Shown here piece by piece: positions 37,713-48,585 of a DNA stretch of 64,000 nucleotides. Made by a program: the position numbers and the translations under genes. Under the pieces are notes generated by a model that saw only the letters and a list, made by a program, of their open reading frames with translations, did no database searches and was not told the DNA's origin. Source of the DNA: Algoriphagus sp. NG3 (lineage in GTDB: Bacteria > Bacteroidota > Bacteroidia > Cytophagales > Cyclobacteriaceae). The stretch spans positions 3,038,001-3,102,000 of the forward strand of contig NZ_CP139421.1 in NCBI RefSeq assembly GCF_034119865.1, in the 5' to 3' direction. Within the stretch, counting starts at the first letter, position 1. Every line of letters begins with the position of its first letter.

Positions 37713-38411
37713 TTATATATCCACCCTTACTATCTCAGAAAAGATCATATCCTCCACTCCTTCTATGCGTAAACCTACCCTGGCATAGGCATAGTTTTGA
37801 GCAGGAGCCCGCTCAGGGACGTCTACTTCCAGGGAAATCCCGACCATAGCCTCTAAATCCCCACCAGCCCGATTTGCAGTAGCAATGCTGGTGCGTGTAT
37901 CCACGAAGGCTGTCTTACTTACGTACAGAAAAACCTCCTGAATATTGCGTTCAGCATCACCAGTGATGACTTGTTCCAAGTCGAAGGTAGCTGTCACTTT
38001 ATCTGTACTTCCGGAGATGGCAGTATTCCGAATCATATAGTATGGCATCACTTCTATATCCATCGTACGGCTCCCGGTAAGGTTCACCAGAATGGTATCA
38101 TTACCGGACTGATCGTTAACAATCTTCTGAAAAGGCCCCTGATTATCAGGAATAATCATTTTATAATCTCCCTTAAAAAGAAGTGAGGAATAGGAACCAT
38201 CCTGATCCACAGCCACCCCTATATTTCCCAGGCGCTGCCAGCCAGATTCCCAAAGCTCGATGTACACGTCATTGTAACTGACACCTATTGGCTCACCTTG
38301 ATAGACTATCCTGCCATCCAACTGAAAGTTTGGCTCATCGTAATTATCATAACTACAGGATGCCAGGGAAGCCGCTATCCCCATCATTCCCAGTATATTT
38401 TTGAAATTCAT
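37713..38411 (-). CDS. DUF3823 lipoprotein (SusE-position surface protein)
   Basis: 232 aa lipoprotein (LASC, Cys19) immediately after SusD (24 bp), the position of auxiliary surface glycan-binding proteins. The sequence LDGRIVYQGEPIGVSYNDVYIELWESGW and the later beta-strand pattern match DUF3823. No catalytic residues are evident. A role in binding the locus substrate is inferred from position only. Confidence 0.82.
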   Translation of the reverse strand: MNFKNILGMMGIAASLASCSYDNYDEPNFQLDGRIVYQGEPIGVSYNDVYIELWESGWQRLGNIGVAVDQDGSYSSLLFKGDYKMIIPDNQGPFQKIVNDQSGNDTILVNLTGSRTMDIEVMPYYMIRNTAISGSTDKVTATFDLEQVITGDAERNIQEVFLYVSKTAFVDTRTSIATANRAGGDLEAMVGISLEVDVPERAPAQNYAYARVGLRIEGVEDMIFSEIVRVDI

Positions 38412-38435
38412 AACTTGTTGAGTTTATAGGAATAT

Positions 38436-40304
38436 TTATTGATTTGGATTTCGAACAATCTTCGGATTGTTGTTCCGCACATTGTCACCGATAAACGAGT
38501 AGTAATTTCCCAGTCTAAACCGGTGCGCATTGAAAACCGGAGCGGGCAAAAATTCCTCAAATATCCATTTCCCGTCGTTTGGAGAGCCAGGCTCGTAGTA
38601 TTTGAAAGGCTTTAAGCCAAATACCCTTGTACTAACAGCCAATGCATCACCGGGATTGTTGGTAAGCGCCACAGACTCTCCATTCCATACACGGTGAGCC
38701 AGCCTCCATCGCTTCTTGTCCCACAGGATGTGGTTTTCAAATGCCAATTCTATTTTACGCTCATGCACGATACGGTCAAAATCAATTTCCGAAGGAGTCA
38801 GATCAATAGGAAATCCTGCTCTTCTCCTCACTTGATTCATGTATTCTGCTGCTTTTTCCAGGTTACCTAGCTCAAATGCCGCTTCAGCCGCATTCAAAAG
38901 AATCTCAGCATATCGGAACCTAATCAACCACACGGCTGAGCCAGTTCCTCTTTGACCAGAGCCTACGGAAGTATCTACATATTTTCTCAGGTAAAAGCCA
39001 TTCTGTGCAGACCATTCCATCTGGTCAATCGGCCCGTCAAAGCCAACCACCTGTACTGAAGCATTGCTTCCCGGAAGTTGCGACTGTCCACCTAACTGTC
39101 CAGAGGTAATCACCGAACCATCAGCAAGCTTATATCCTGCCCAAATATCCACTTCCTGCCCCCTGAAGGTAGCCCCAGGCACGATTACTGTCCCCAACAA
39201 ACGAGGATCCCGACCTTCGAAAATATCCATTGGATCATCATAGAATATAGGGTTACCAGAAGTATCCTTGGTCGGAAGCTTTGCAAATGTATTGTCAAGC
39301 AATTCATATGATTGGACAAGGTTCAAAGAAGGATTCATTTTACCCCCTGAGGTATTTTCTTCTCTCAGGGATCGTGGTATAGTTTCAATGGTAAATCCGT
39401 GTGTCCTACCCTGCACCAGAAAATCCTTTGCAAGAATGACCTCATTGTTGGAGTTCTTGTTTAGGAAGATATTGGTATAGTTTTCTGACTTATCAGGCTC
39501 TTGTTCAAAAAGCTCATAGGTACCTAAAGCCATCACTTCCTCTGATGCACGTAAAGCAGTGGCATAATACGCATTGGCCATATCAGCCGGTATCCCTACT
39601 TCTCCTCCCGGCAAGCTAACTTCCGGAGTGAGCCGCCCATAGTTTGCTATAGACCCAGCATATAACGCCGCACGGGAAACCAATGCTAGCGCAGCGCCCT
39701 TGGTCGCTCTGGATTTGGTTCCTCCATTCGGAAGATCATCCTTGACCTCATCCATTTCAGCGATCACATAATCATAGATTTCGTGTTCTTTGGCTCGTGG
39801 GTACTGTAAATAAGTAGGATCCCCGCTGTAATCGTATTCCATAGATTCCAAAATCAATGGCACTCCACCCATTCGCTTCACATGCTCGAAGTACACCATG
39901 GCACGTATGAACTTGGCTTCTGCAAGAAATCTAGATCTGGCATCGGATGATATTTCTGTCGCTTCCTCGCATTTTTCAATGAATAAATTCACGTCACGGA
40001 TATATCCGTAATTCCACATCCCCCAGTCTCCATAGCCATACTCTTGGTTTTGATGTCTCCAATAGTCTCCTGCGTTACTGGCAAAAGCCTCATCGAAATT
40101 GGCGTACTCCCACCAGTTTTCCAATCCCTGATAGTCAGGCAATCTATTGTAGAGATCAGCAAGGACTGAAAACACCAGATCTTCGTTCCCCCAAATCTGA
40201 TCTTCTCCAAGAATGTCTGTAGGCTCCCTGTCTAAAAACTCGTCATTGTTGCATCCTGCAAAAGCAAGAAAAATGACTAGGTATATATATTTCAAGTTTT
40301 TCAT
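38436..40304 (-). CDS. SusD/RagB-like lipoprotein (second locus)
   Basis: 622 aa surface lipoprotein with lipobox FAGC (Cys18). The opening DEFLDREPTDILGEDQIW, the helical segment SRFLAEAKFIRAMVYFEHVKR and the C-terminal FRYAEILLNAAEAAFELGN and ERKIELAFENHILWDKKRW are typical of the family. It lies 20 bp after the SusC gene. Expected to capture oligosaccharides and close over the SusC channel. The substrate is unknown; the GH43 neighbour suggests pentose-containing glycan. Confidence 0.93.
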   Translation of the reverse strand: MKNLKYIYLVIFLAFAGCNNDEFLDREPTDILGEDQIWGNEDLVFSVLADLYNRLPDYQGLENWWEYANFDEAFASNAGDYWRHQNQEYGYGDWGMWNYGYIRDVNLFIEKCEEATEISSDARSRFLAEAKFIRAMVYFEHVKRMGGVPLILESMEYDYSGDPTYLQYPRAKEHEIYDYVIAEMDEVKDDLPNGGTKSRATKGAALALVSRAALYAGSIANYGRLTPEVSLPGGEVGIPADMANAYYATALRASEEVMALGTYELFEQEPDKSENYTNIFLNKNSNNEVILAKDFLVQGRTHGFTIETIPRSLREENTSGGKMNPSLNLVQSYELLDNTFAKLPTKDTSGNPIFYDDPMDIFEGRDPRLLGTVIVPGATFRGQEVDIWAGYKLADGSVITSGQLGGQSQLPGSNASVQVVGFDGPIDQMEWSAQNGFYLRKYVDTSVGSGQRGTGSAVWLIRFRYAEILLNAAEAAFELGNLEKAAEYMNQVRRRAGFPIDLTPSEIDFDRIVHERKIELAFENHILWDKKRWRLAHRVWNGESVALTNNPGDALAVSTRVFGLKPFKYYEPGSPNDGKWIFEEFLPAPVFNAHRFRLGNYYSFIGDNVRNNNPKIVRNPNQ

Positions 40305-40324
40305 TATTCGTTGGTTCAGATTAA

Positions 40325-43300
40325 TTAGAATGACACGTTAAAGCCTACATTCACCACTTTGTTCTGTGGATACTGTAACCCATTCTCATCAGCTACTTCA
40401 GGATCAATTCCAAACTGATGCACATTATCAAGCGAAAAAAGATTGAAACTGCTCACATACACTCTCGCTCTAGACATGCTCCATCTGTTCAATAGCTTTT
40501 CCGGCAGGGTATAGCCTACTTCCAGCGTTCTCATTCTGATGTATTTGACATTGGTAAGCCACCAGGTAGAGTTTCTGTTGTAATTACTATGCCCTCCGGT
40601 ATTGAACCTCAGCGGAGGATTCTTACCGGGCACCCAAGGACTATTGATATCCAGAATATCCTCTCTGTGATATCTGTCGTCATACATGGATCTCAACAGG
40701 TTACCACCGTTTTGGTAAGGCCATCTCATTTCCCAGTTTTGGTTGTAGGAGTACATTCCTCCACCGGAAAAGTCTGCGGTCAAGTCAAATCCCTTGTATT
40801 GGAAATTAAAATTCAACCCAAAGTTTATGATTGGTTGTCCTGCTGACTGATAGCCAATTGGGCGTTCGTCGTATCCGTCTATTTTTCCATCTCCATTCAC
40901 ATCCTTGTAGATAAAATCTCCCGGAAGCAAGGTCTTGTTTCCCTGCCCGTCAATATTCACGGGATAATCATTGATAGCATCATAGGATTCAAATTGGCCG
41001 ATTACTTCATAGCCCCAGAAGATACCACTGTATCTATTTTCACCGGAATTTCTATAGTGATCCCAAGAAGAGCTGAAGGTTGGATTGTAGGATCTAAGGA
41101 ATTTGCTCCGTGCGTACGATGCATTTGCACCTATCCGAAAGACTAAATCCCCAGCTTTTCCATTCCAGTTAAGTGCGATCTCAGCGCCGGAGTTGGAGTC
41201 AGAGTTTAGATTCTCATCTGTAAGTCCATAACCAAGTTCTGCAGGCAGGAAAACATCATTTCTCACTCCTCTCAGGCCTGTTCTTTTTCTTTGGAAATAA
41301 TCTATTGCACCGGTGATTTTTCCACTGCCAAAGGAGAAGTCTAATCCTATATCGGCAATTGAACTCACAAACCAGGAAAGATTATCAATAGGCTGGCCTG
41401 TATTCACTGATCCCTGCACATTTTGTCCATCTACTATTACTGTAGATACTCCATATTGGTAGCCTCTCAGGTAATCAAACGGTGTGATGTATCTTGGATC
41501 ATTTCGCTGAATCCCCATGTTGATATTATCATCTCCCAATTGACCGTAAGATGCTCTGATCTTTAATTCGTCCAGATCTAACTTAGCTGCGAAATCATCC
41601 ATAAAAATTTCTTCTGAGATTCTCCATCCCGCAGATACTGAAGGGAAGAAACCCCAGCGATTGTCAGGAGAAAATTTCCATGAAGCATCGGCACGGCCTG
41701 CTACCTCCAATAGATATTTGCCCGCGTAATCATAATTCACACGGCCTACATATCCGATCCTAGCTTCTTCTTCACGCACATCATTATAGGTGTCTGTGTC
41801 AGCAAATCGGATAATGTCCAAGAAATTGTTGGTAGGCACGGAGTGTATGAAATTATAGAGCCGCATACGCTCAATCCGCTCGTTTAGGAATAGAGCTGAA
41901 ATGTTGTGTTTTTCCCCAAAGGTTTTATTATAGTTCAAAGACAGCTGCCACACATTCTCCATGATCTTTTCCTGTCCCCGGTCACGGTAAGGATTGTCAT
42001 TTCCGCCGGATCGAAAGTATTCATCTGTTTCAGGATTGTATCCATAAACATCATAAGTGTATTCGAATGTGTTGAACATATTATCTGCCAAATAGTACGA
42101 ATACAATCCCTTCGCTACCAGATCGGGTACGATCTCATACTCTGCGGTAAAGTTGGTCTGAAGTACCTGCCATTTGTTTTCATAAAAGCCTGTACGGTCA
42201 TAGTTCAACAGCGCCCAGTTGGTTTCTATATTATTGATGTTGGCTGGGTAGTCAGGATTATCATTGGCGTAGGGACGTTCAGTAGGTCGGTTTCTGAATA
42301 GCGCAAACCTTGGCTGCCAATAATCATCTCCTCCAGGCACGCCCGGGTTGTTTCTGTTTTCGATTCTTCCGTTGATCTGCATCCCCACTCTGAACTTGTC
42401 CGTGATATCTGTATTGATGTTGGATTGGATATTGGTTCTGTTGAATTCAAATTCATCTGAGAAAACAGCTTTCTGGTCGAATCGGGTAACGGATAAATAG
42501 TAATTTGTTTTTTCGGAACCTCCGGATACAGAAGCATTGAAATTACTTTGGGGAGCATTTCCCTTTATAATAAAGTCTTTCCAGTCGAAAGATCTATATC
42601 CGTATTCAGTTCCCTGCTTCCACTTTTCCAATTCTTCGGCAGTAATGTTAGTACTTCCAAATTGATTAATATCGGCGTCTGCCTGACCCAGCATCCATTC
42701 GTATCCGTTTACGCCATCCGGAAATCTTGACCAGTTTTGCCAGCCATAATAGCCATTGATATTGATCGTTGGCGTTTCACCCCGCTTACCTTGCTTGGTT
42801 TTCACTACCACTACTCCGTTTGCAGCACGTGATCCATAGACAGCAGCTGAAGCGTCCTTCAGAATGGTGATACTTTCTATATCTCCAGGAGCCAGATTAT
42901 TGAATTGCCCTTCGTCTTTCTGGATTCCGTCAATAACGAACAGAGGCGTTCCCATATTCCTGATCTGAAGCCAAGCTCCAGCACCTGGTCGTCCATCAGG
43001 CTGGCGGAAGGATAGCCCTGCCATTTTACCTGCCAGTGCGCCGGAGACGGTGGCTGAAGGAACCTTTTCTATGTCCCGGCTGGTGACATTGGCGATAGCG
43101 CCTGTGATGGTTTCCTTCTGCTGCTCCCCATAGCCTACTACGATTACCTCGTCCAGGCTGCCCAGGTCACTTGGCAACTGAACCTCAAGTTCGGTTTGGG
43201 TTCCTACTATAATCTCTTGGGTTTTAAAACCTATGAATGAAGCTCTCAACGTAGCATTTTCACTTGTGAGCGTAAGTGCGAATTTGCCGTCTATATCTGT

Positions 43301-43477
43301 GACGGTTCCGTTAGTCGTTCCTTTTTCCAGGATACTGACACCGGGAAGAGGTAGGCCCGAGGACTCCTCTATTATAGTTCCCCGGATGGTGGTGCCTTGC
43401 TGTGCTATCACAGGTACTGCCAGCAGTAGAGCTAGAAAAAGCAGAAGGCTAGATTTCATGAGAAGAAGTCTTTTCAT
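40325..43477 (-). CDS. SusC-like TonB-dependent receptor (second locus)
   Basis: 1050 aa outer-membrane transporter. The signal peptide ends AVPVIAQQ, followed by a carboxypeptidase-D-like domain (IRGTIIEESSGLPLPGVS), the SLDEVIVVGYGEQQKETITG linker and plug, and a barrel that ends in NVGFNVSF. Start 43477 (MKRLLLMK); Met7 is an alternative. The first gene of a five-gene leftward operon, divergent from the hybrid two-component gene at 44125 with 647 bp between. Confidence 0.93.
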   Translation of the reverse strand: MKRLLLMKSSLLLFLALLLAVPVIAQQGTTIRGTIIEESSGLPLPGVSILEKGTTNGTVTDIDGKFALTLTSENATLRASFIGFKTQEIIVGTQTELEVQLPSDLGSLDEVIVVGYGEQQKETITGAIANVTSRDIEKVPSATVSGALAGKMAGLSFRQPDGRPGAGAWLQIRNMGTPLFVIDGIQKDEGQFNNLAPGDIESITILKDASAAVYGSRAANGVVVVKTKQGKRGETPTININGYYGWQNWSRFPDGVNGYEWMLGQADADINQFGSTNITAEELEKWKQGTEYGYRSFDWKDFIIKGNAPQSNFNASVSGGSEKTNYYLSVTRFDQKAVFSDEFEFNRTNIQSNINTDITDKFRVGMQINGRIENRNNPGVPGGDDYWQPRFALFRNRPTERPYANDNPDYPANINNIETNWALLNYDRTGFYENKWQVLQTNFTAEYEIVPDLVAKGLYSYYLADNMFNTFEYTYDVYGYNPETDEYFRSGGNDNPYRDRGQEKIMENVWQLSLNYNKTFGEKHNISALFLNERIERMRLYNFIHSVPTNNFLDIIRFADTDTYNDVREEEARIGYVGRVNYDYAGKYLLEVAGRADASWKFSPDNRWGFFPSVSAGWRISEEIFMDDFAAKLDLDELKIRASYGQLGDDNINMGIQRNDPRYITPFDYLRGYQYGVSTVIVDGQNVQGSVNTGQPIDNLSWFVSSIADIGLDFSFGSGKITGAIDYFQRKRTGLRGVRNDVFLPAELGYGLTDENLNSDSNSGAEIALNWNGKAGDLVFRIGANASYARSKFLRSYNPTFSSSWDHYRNSGENRYSGIFWGYEVIGQFESYDAINDYPVNIDGQGNKTLLPGDFIYKDVNGDGKIDGYDERPIGYQSAGQPIINFGLNFNFQYKGFDLTADFSGGGMYSYNQNWEMRWPYQNGGNLLRSMYDDRYHREDILDINSPWVPGKNPPLRFNTGGHSNYNRNSTWWLTNVKYIRMRTLEVGYTLPEKLLNRWSMSRARVYVSSFNLFSLDNVHQFGIDPEVADENGLQYPQNKVVNVGFNVSF

Positions 43478-44124
43478 AAATAATCATTTTGGGTTAAGAA
43501 TTAAGTAATTAACTAGGTCTTCGCTTAGGGCAATACTTTCCCTATAACCTTGAAAAAGGCTTTCTGCAGGTATCAGATTTAGCAGGAAAATATTACCCAA
43601 GCCTAATAGATTCTTGGGTGTGCCAGAGTAACTGGCTAGGTGGGTGTAAGAATTTTCAGCATAGGGATAAGGGTTTATTGTAATTTATATGAGTTCAGAA
43701 CGCTCGTTCACTTCTTAGTGAACACACGCTTTTTCTGAAGTCCTAAAAGTAATTTTTCGCAAAGCGGACTTTTAATAAAAAAGCTTCAAAAAATGTAAAA
43801 TTATCACTCCTAAAGCAAACTAAAAACCTTCACAAACAAGCTATTACAGTACAATCTATTGTGGATGTTAAAATATTCCCTCAAAAACTTGAAACAGCCC
43901 TCAAATAGCCACATAACCTCCAATTAATTTTAAATTATAGTTAAATCAAAAAAAACTCACCGAAATCGATTGCGAAAACGAATCTTTCTGGATCATGGTT
44001 TGTAACTTTTCGGTCAGCGAATAGAAAATAATAGGCAATATTTACCATTAGCCTATAAAAAACACCAATAATGATGCTCTGGGTGATTGTTTTTGATAAT
44101 TTCAATCCCATAACCCAAAATATC
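43478..44124. promoter_or_regulatory. Divergent control region of the second locus
   Basis: 647 bp, AT-rich, without a supportable ORF. It must contain the promoters for SusC (leftward) and the hybrid sensor (rightward). One inverted repeat, ATAGGC / GCCTAT (44031-44036, 44051-44056), lies 69 bp before the sensor start and is a candidate binding site. No convincing consensus promoter was identified. Confidence 0.35.
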
Positions 44125-47100
44125 ATGAACTTGTCTAAACTACTACTGACAGGTTTTCTCAGCCTCAGTCTTCTTATAACCATTTCCAGCCAGGCGCAGG
44201 AAAAGCGTTATTATTTCCGGCACTATGATGTCAACTCCGGATTGTCCCAAAATTCCGTTTTCACTATTTTCCAAGACAGCCAAGGCTTTATGTGGTTTGG
44301 CACCAAGTACGGACTGAATAGATTTGATGGGCAACGTTGGAAAAACTACACCACAGACTCGAAAGGAAATCCCCAGGATATTTTAGGAAATGACTATGTA
44401 CATGTGATCCACGAAGATCGGGATGGACTCTTGTGGATAGGAACCGACGAGGGCATCTATTTATTCAATAAGGAACTGGACAAGTTTGCATCATTTCCTT
44501 ATCTGACGGAAAATGGAACCAAGCCTACTGGGATAGTTTCATCCATCGCAGAAGACCAGTCCGGGAATATCTGGATCGCAGGAAGTAGTCAGGGAGTTTT
44601 CAGATTTGATCTAGGAAAAAAGGAGCTGACACTTTATGCCCATGATCCGGATAAGAAAGGAAGTATCCCTCAGGGTGATGTCACCTCCGTCAAAGTAGAT
44701 GATGAAAATGTGGTTTGGCTCTCGATAGTCGGAAATGGAGTCGGCAGGTTTGTTGAAGACACCAAAACATTTTCGATGTACCTAGATGAGGAAAAAAAAC
44801 TTCCACAAGACCATATTATAGGTCTTCAGGATTGGGGGGATTTTATGCTCATAGGCACCAAAAATGCCGGCGTGAAGAAAATGGAAAAAAGTACCGGGAA
44901 GGTGAGCAATCTATTGACAAGTGATGAAAGCGGCGCACCATTATTTGTGAGGGATATGTTTCAGTTCAGTAAAAATGAACTTGGAATAGGTACTGAGTCC
45001 GGGCTTTTCATTTATGATTTTGTAACAAACACGTATCAGCACTTGGAAGAAAACACCGACGACCCGTATTCCATTGCCAACAATGCCATTTATTCCCTGT
45101 ATAAAGACACCGAGGGTGGAGTCTGGGTGGGTAGCTACTTCGGCGGTGTAAATTACCTGCCTAACCAACCCGTGAAATTTGAAAAATACTATCCTATTAC
45201 CAATGCAAACACCATCAGTGGTAAGCGTGTAAGGGAAATTATAGGAAGCGGTGACGGGAAAATCTGGATTGGAACAGAAGATGCAAGTCTGAATCTTTTC
45301 GATCCCAAAACCGGGAAATTTGAACAAGTGCCAGTTGGCAATTCTGACCGGGAGCTTTCTTATCGAAATATCCATGGTTTGGCAAGACAAGGCGATTCCA
45401 TCTGGGTGGGCACCTTCACTGGAGGAGTGAATATCATCAATACCAAAACGGGGAAAATCAACAAATATAGTTCTGACACTGGTTCCGGACTTCTTACGGA
45501 TGATGTGTTCGCACTTCTGAATGACAGCAAAAATAGAATCTGGCTGGGTACACCTTTCGGGCTTTATCGATATGAAAGCAAAGAAAGCAGATTCAGGAAG
45601 TTTGACGAGTTCAAAAATTATTTTGTCTATTCCTTACTGGAAGATCATGCAGGGAATATCTGGGCTGGGACTTATAATGACGGACTATTTCGTTTTAACC
45701 CAGAATCAGGGGAATTAACCCAGTTCAAGCCAGATCCTGACGATCCGGGAAGCATGCCACATCATACTGTCATCGATGTGTTTGAGGATTCGAAAAAGAC
45801 CATCTGGGCAGCGACTACTGGGGGAGGGTTTGTCAAATTCAACCCAACAGACCAATCGTTCAAAACCTATACAGTAGCCAATGGTTTTCCCGCAAGCACT
45901 TATTTCAAAATCCTGGAAGACAACAACGGTATATTTTGGATTACATCCAATAAAGGCTTACTGCAATTTGACCCGGCGACTGAAGCAACTCGCCTTTATG
46001 ATGAAAAAAGTGGTTTAATACCAAGTCCTTTTAATTACAGATCTGGCTATAAAGCCGAAGATGGCACACTATATTTTGGTTCTCAAGGCGGGTTGATTTC
46101 CTTTCATCCGGACAAAATCGAAGTTTCGAATCTACACCCTAAACTGGTCTTTACAGGCCTTTACTTATTCAACGAGGAAATCCCAATCAATCCAGAAGAT
46201 GGTATCTTAAGCAAATCCATTATATACACAGATAAGATCACCTTACAACATGACCAGAATTCCCTGACTTTTGAAGTGGCTTCTCTGGGCTATACAAATT
46301 CCCAAAGCTGGAATTACTCCTATAGAATGAAAGGGCTGGAAGATGAGTGGAGACAGCTTTCTGACTCCCAGATATTGTCGTATTCTTATCTGCCTCCGGG
46401 CCATTACACGCTTCAGATCAGATCTCCTGAGATCCAATCTTCCGGAGACTTTGAAGAAACTCAATTGGAAATCGAGATTTTACCGCCATTTTACTTAACT
46501 ACACTGGCATTTGTTTTCTATGTTGTGCTGTCACTACTGGTAGCATACTGGCTGATTTCCCTGTATAAAACAAGGGTAAATAATCGTCACCAAGTACAAC
46601 TAAACATCTTGGAAGCAGAAAAGGAAAAGGAGCTTTACGAGGCTAAAATCGAATTTTTCACCAATATAACCCATGAGATCCGTACCCCATTGACCTTGAT
46701 CAAAGGACCTATCGAAGATATTCTTAGCAAGGACAGAAACTGTGATTCTGAAGTAAAAAATGACCTGCTGATCATTGAGAAAAACACCAACCGCCTGATC
46801 GATCTTAGCAACCAACTGCTGGACTTCCGCAAGACCGAGCAGCGTGGGTTTAAACTGAGTTTTCTCAAAACGGAAATCAGCGGGATTTTAGATGAATTAT
46901 ATGCCAGGTTTAAGGTCACTGCGATACAATCCGGCTTGAACTTCACACTGGAAAAATCCACCACCACCCTTTTTGCTGATGTGGATAAAGAAGCCGTAAT
47001 CAAGATTCTCAGCAATCTACTGATCAATGCCCTCAAAAACGCGGATGCAATGATCCATATCCGCTTGGTCTATGATCCCACAAACTCCTCGTCCTTTAAA

Positions 47101-48201
47101 ATAGAAATCTCCAACGATGGCACACTTATCCCGGAAAGCCTGGGCAAAAAGATTTTCGAACCATTTTTCCAAATTAATGACAACAATGCCTCAACAGCCA
47201 AACAAGGAACTGGCTTAGGTTTGCCTTTGGCCAAATCCCTGGCCGAAATGCACTATGGAAAGCTGATGCTGGACTCCGATCCCAAGCTCAACCGATTTAT
47301 CCTCGAATTACCCATCAAACAAAAAGAAGCTATACATTTCGCAGAGGAATCAGGAAACTACTTAGAAATAAAGGAAACTGATGAATTCACACAGCTTGTT
47401 GAAAAACAAGAAAATACAAAGAAAAAAGGTAGTCTACCTGCAATTCTATTGGTGGAAGACAACAGGGAATTACTCACTTTTTTAGGTGATAAACTCAAAG
47501 GAAAATATGTGATTCATAAGGCTTCAAATGGACTGCTGGCACTGGATATTCTCAAAAAAGAACCCATTGATTTGGTCATCTCAGATGTGATGATGCCTGA
47601 AATGGATGGTTATAAACTTTGCGAGCACATCAAGTCAAATCTAGAAACTAGCCATATCCCGGTGGTGTTGCTTACCGCTAAAAACAATATAAACGCGAAA
47701 ATTACAGGACTGGAAATGGGTGCGGATGTGTATCTGGAGAAACCTTTTTCGCTTGAGTTCCTTTACCTGCAGATCAAAAATCTGCTGAAGCACCGGGATC
47801 AGATCAAAAAAGCCTTTGCAAGTCTTCCTATGGTAAACTCCCATACCATAGCACATTCCAAAGCTGACGAGGAATTTCTCAGTAAAATCAATGAGGTAAT
47901 CCTGGAAAACATCGAAAATGAGCTATTTGGGGTCTCTGAGCTTGCTGACAAACTACACATGAGCCAGTCAAGCCTGCTGCGCAAAATCAAAGGAATCTCC
48001 GAACTCACACCAAACGGCTATATCCGGCTGGTACGCTTAAAAAAATCAGCCGAACTCCTAAGCGATGGTCTTCACAGTATCTCCGAAATCAGCGAAATGG
48101 TGGGATTCAACAGTCCATCATACTTTACCAAATGCTTCCAGAAGCACTTTGGGCAATTGCCAAAGGATTTTTCCAAGAAAACGGACGTACTGGAGTCTTA
48201 G
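44125..48201 (+). CDS. Hybrid two-component system regulator (HTCS)
   Basis: 1358 aa single-chain sensor, kinase and transcription factor typical of Bacteroidota glycan loci. Start at 44125 (MNLSKLLLTGFLS) because it begins the signal peptide; the longer frame adds 18 residues. The exported sensor has repeated two-bladed propeller units (motifs such as DGLLWIGTDEGIY and GNIWAGTYNDGLF) and a Y_Y_Y domain to about residue 790. Then come a membrane segment (about 793-815), HisKA with His850 (THEIRTPLT), an ATPase domain (GTGLGLPLAKS), a receiver with Asp1154 (SDVMMPEMDGY) and a C-terminal AraC-type HTH. It diverges from the SusC operon and most likely induces it on binding a breakdown product. 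Confidence 0.93.
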   Translation: MNLSKLLLTGFLSLSLLITISSQAQEKRYYFRHYDVNSGLSQNSVFTIFQDSQGFMWFGTKYGLNRFDGQRWKNYTTDSKGNPQDILGNDYVHVIHEDRDGLLWIGTDEGIYLFNKELDKFASFPYLTENGTKPTGIVSSIAEDQSGNIWIAGSSQGVFRFDLGKKELTLYAHDPDKKGSIPQGDVTSVKVDDENVVWLSIVGNGVGRFVEDTKTFSMYLDEEKKLPQDHIIGLQDWGDFMLIGTKNAGVKKMEKSTGKVSNLLTSDESGAPLFVRDMFQFSKNELGIGTESGLFIYDFVTNTYQHLEENTDDPYSIANNAIYSLYKDTEGGVWVGSYFGGVNYLPNQPVKFEKYYPITNANTISGKRVREIIGSGDGKIWIGTEDASLNLFDPKTGKFEQVPVGNSDRELSYRNIHGLARQGDSIWVGTFTGGVNIINTKTGKINKYSSDTGSGLLTDDVFALLNDSKNRIWLGTPFGLYRYESKESRFRKFDEFKNYFVYSLLEDHAGNIWAGTYNDGLFRFNPESGELTQFKPDPDDPGSMPHHTVIDVFEDSKKTIWAATTGGGFVKFNPTDQSFKTYTVANGFPASTYFKILEDNNGIFWITSNKGLLQFDPATEATRLYDEKSGLIPSPFNYRSGYKAEDGTLYFGSQGGLISFHPDKIEVSNLHPKLVFTGLYLFNEEIPINPEDGILSKSIIYTDKITLQHDQNSLTFEVASLGYTNSQSWNYSYRMKGLEDEWRQLSDSQILSYSYLPPGHYTLQIRSPEIQSSGDFEETQLEIEILPPFYLTTLAFVFYVVLSLLVAYWLISLYKTRVNNRHQVQLNILEAEKEKELYEAKIEFFTNITHEIRTPLTLIKGPIEDILSKDRNCDSEVKNDLLIIEKNTNRLIDLSNQLLDFRKTEQRGFKLSFLKTEISGILDELYARFKVTAIQSGLNFTLEKSTTTLFADVDKEAVIKILSNLLINALKNADAMIHIRLVYDPTNSSSFKIEISNDGTLIPESLGKKIFEPFFQINDNNASTAKQGTGLGLPLAKSLAEMHYGKLMLDSDPKLNRFILELPIKQKEAIHFAEESGNYLEIKETDEFTQLVEKQENTKKKGSLPAILLVEDNRELLTFLGDKLKGKYVIHKASNGLLALDILKKEPIDLVISDVMMPEMDGYKLCEHIKSNLETSHIPVVLLTAKNNINAKITGLEMGADVYLEKPFSLEFLYLQIKNLLKHRDQIKKAFASLPMVNSHTIAHSKADEEFLSKINEVILENIENELFGVSELADKLHMSQSSLLRKIKGISELTPNGYIRLVRLKKSAELLSDGLHSISEISEMVGFNSPSYFTKCFQKHFGQLPKDFSKKTDVLES

Positions 48202-48217
48202 AAGTATAAAATATCAG

Positions 48218-48251
48218 GCTGGTTTTGAGAACCAGCAGCCAGGTGTTTTTT
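48218..48251 (+). terminator. Weak intrinsic terminator after the HTCS gene
   Basis: GCTGGTT / AACCAGC (48218-48224, 48230-48236) forms a 7-bp stem; a run of T begins 7 bases after it. The spacer makes it a weaker candidate. The rest of 48252-48585 holds no gene; a -7-like TAGTTTTG is at 48552-48559, just before the next gene. Confidence 0.45.
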
Positions 48252-48585
48252 CATTACCCAAGTACTGTGCCGCTGGACTACAGCATGGCCAAAATCAAAT
48301 TCTCTCTACGATTTTCCAATGTTCACTAATTAATCACCAGTACTAGAAAGCACACTTGGAAAACACAGGGGAGTTTAAAGTAAAAATCACCCAGAAAAAT
48401 CACTTAATTGTAAATCAAAGGCTTAGGATTAACCTAGTCTTCAAAAAGAAGGGAATTTGCTATTTTTTGAAGTTTTGAGACTAATCCAAAAGTGCGCCAA
48501 TAGGTAGTTTTACAAGCTTTAATCAATCAACCTATAAGCTAAGCGTTAACTTAGTTTTGATAAACCCTGATAAACCAAAACATCC

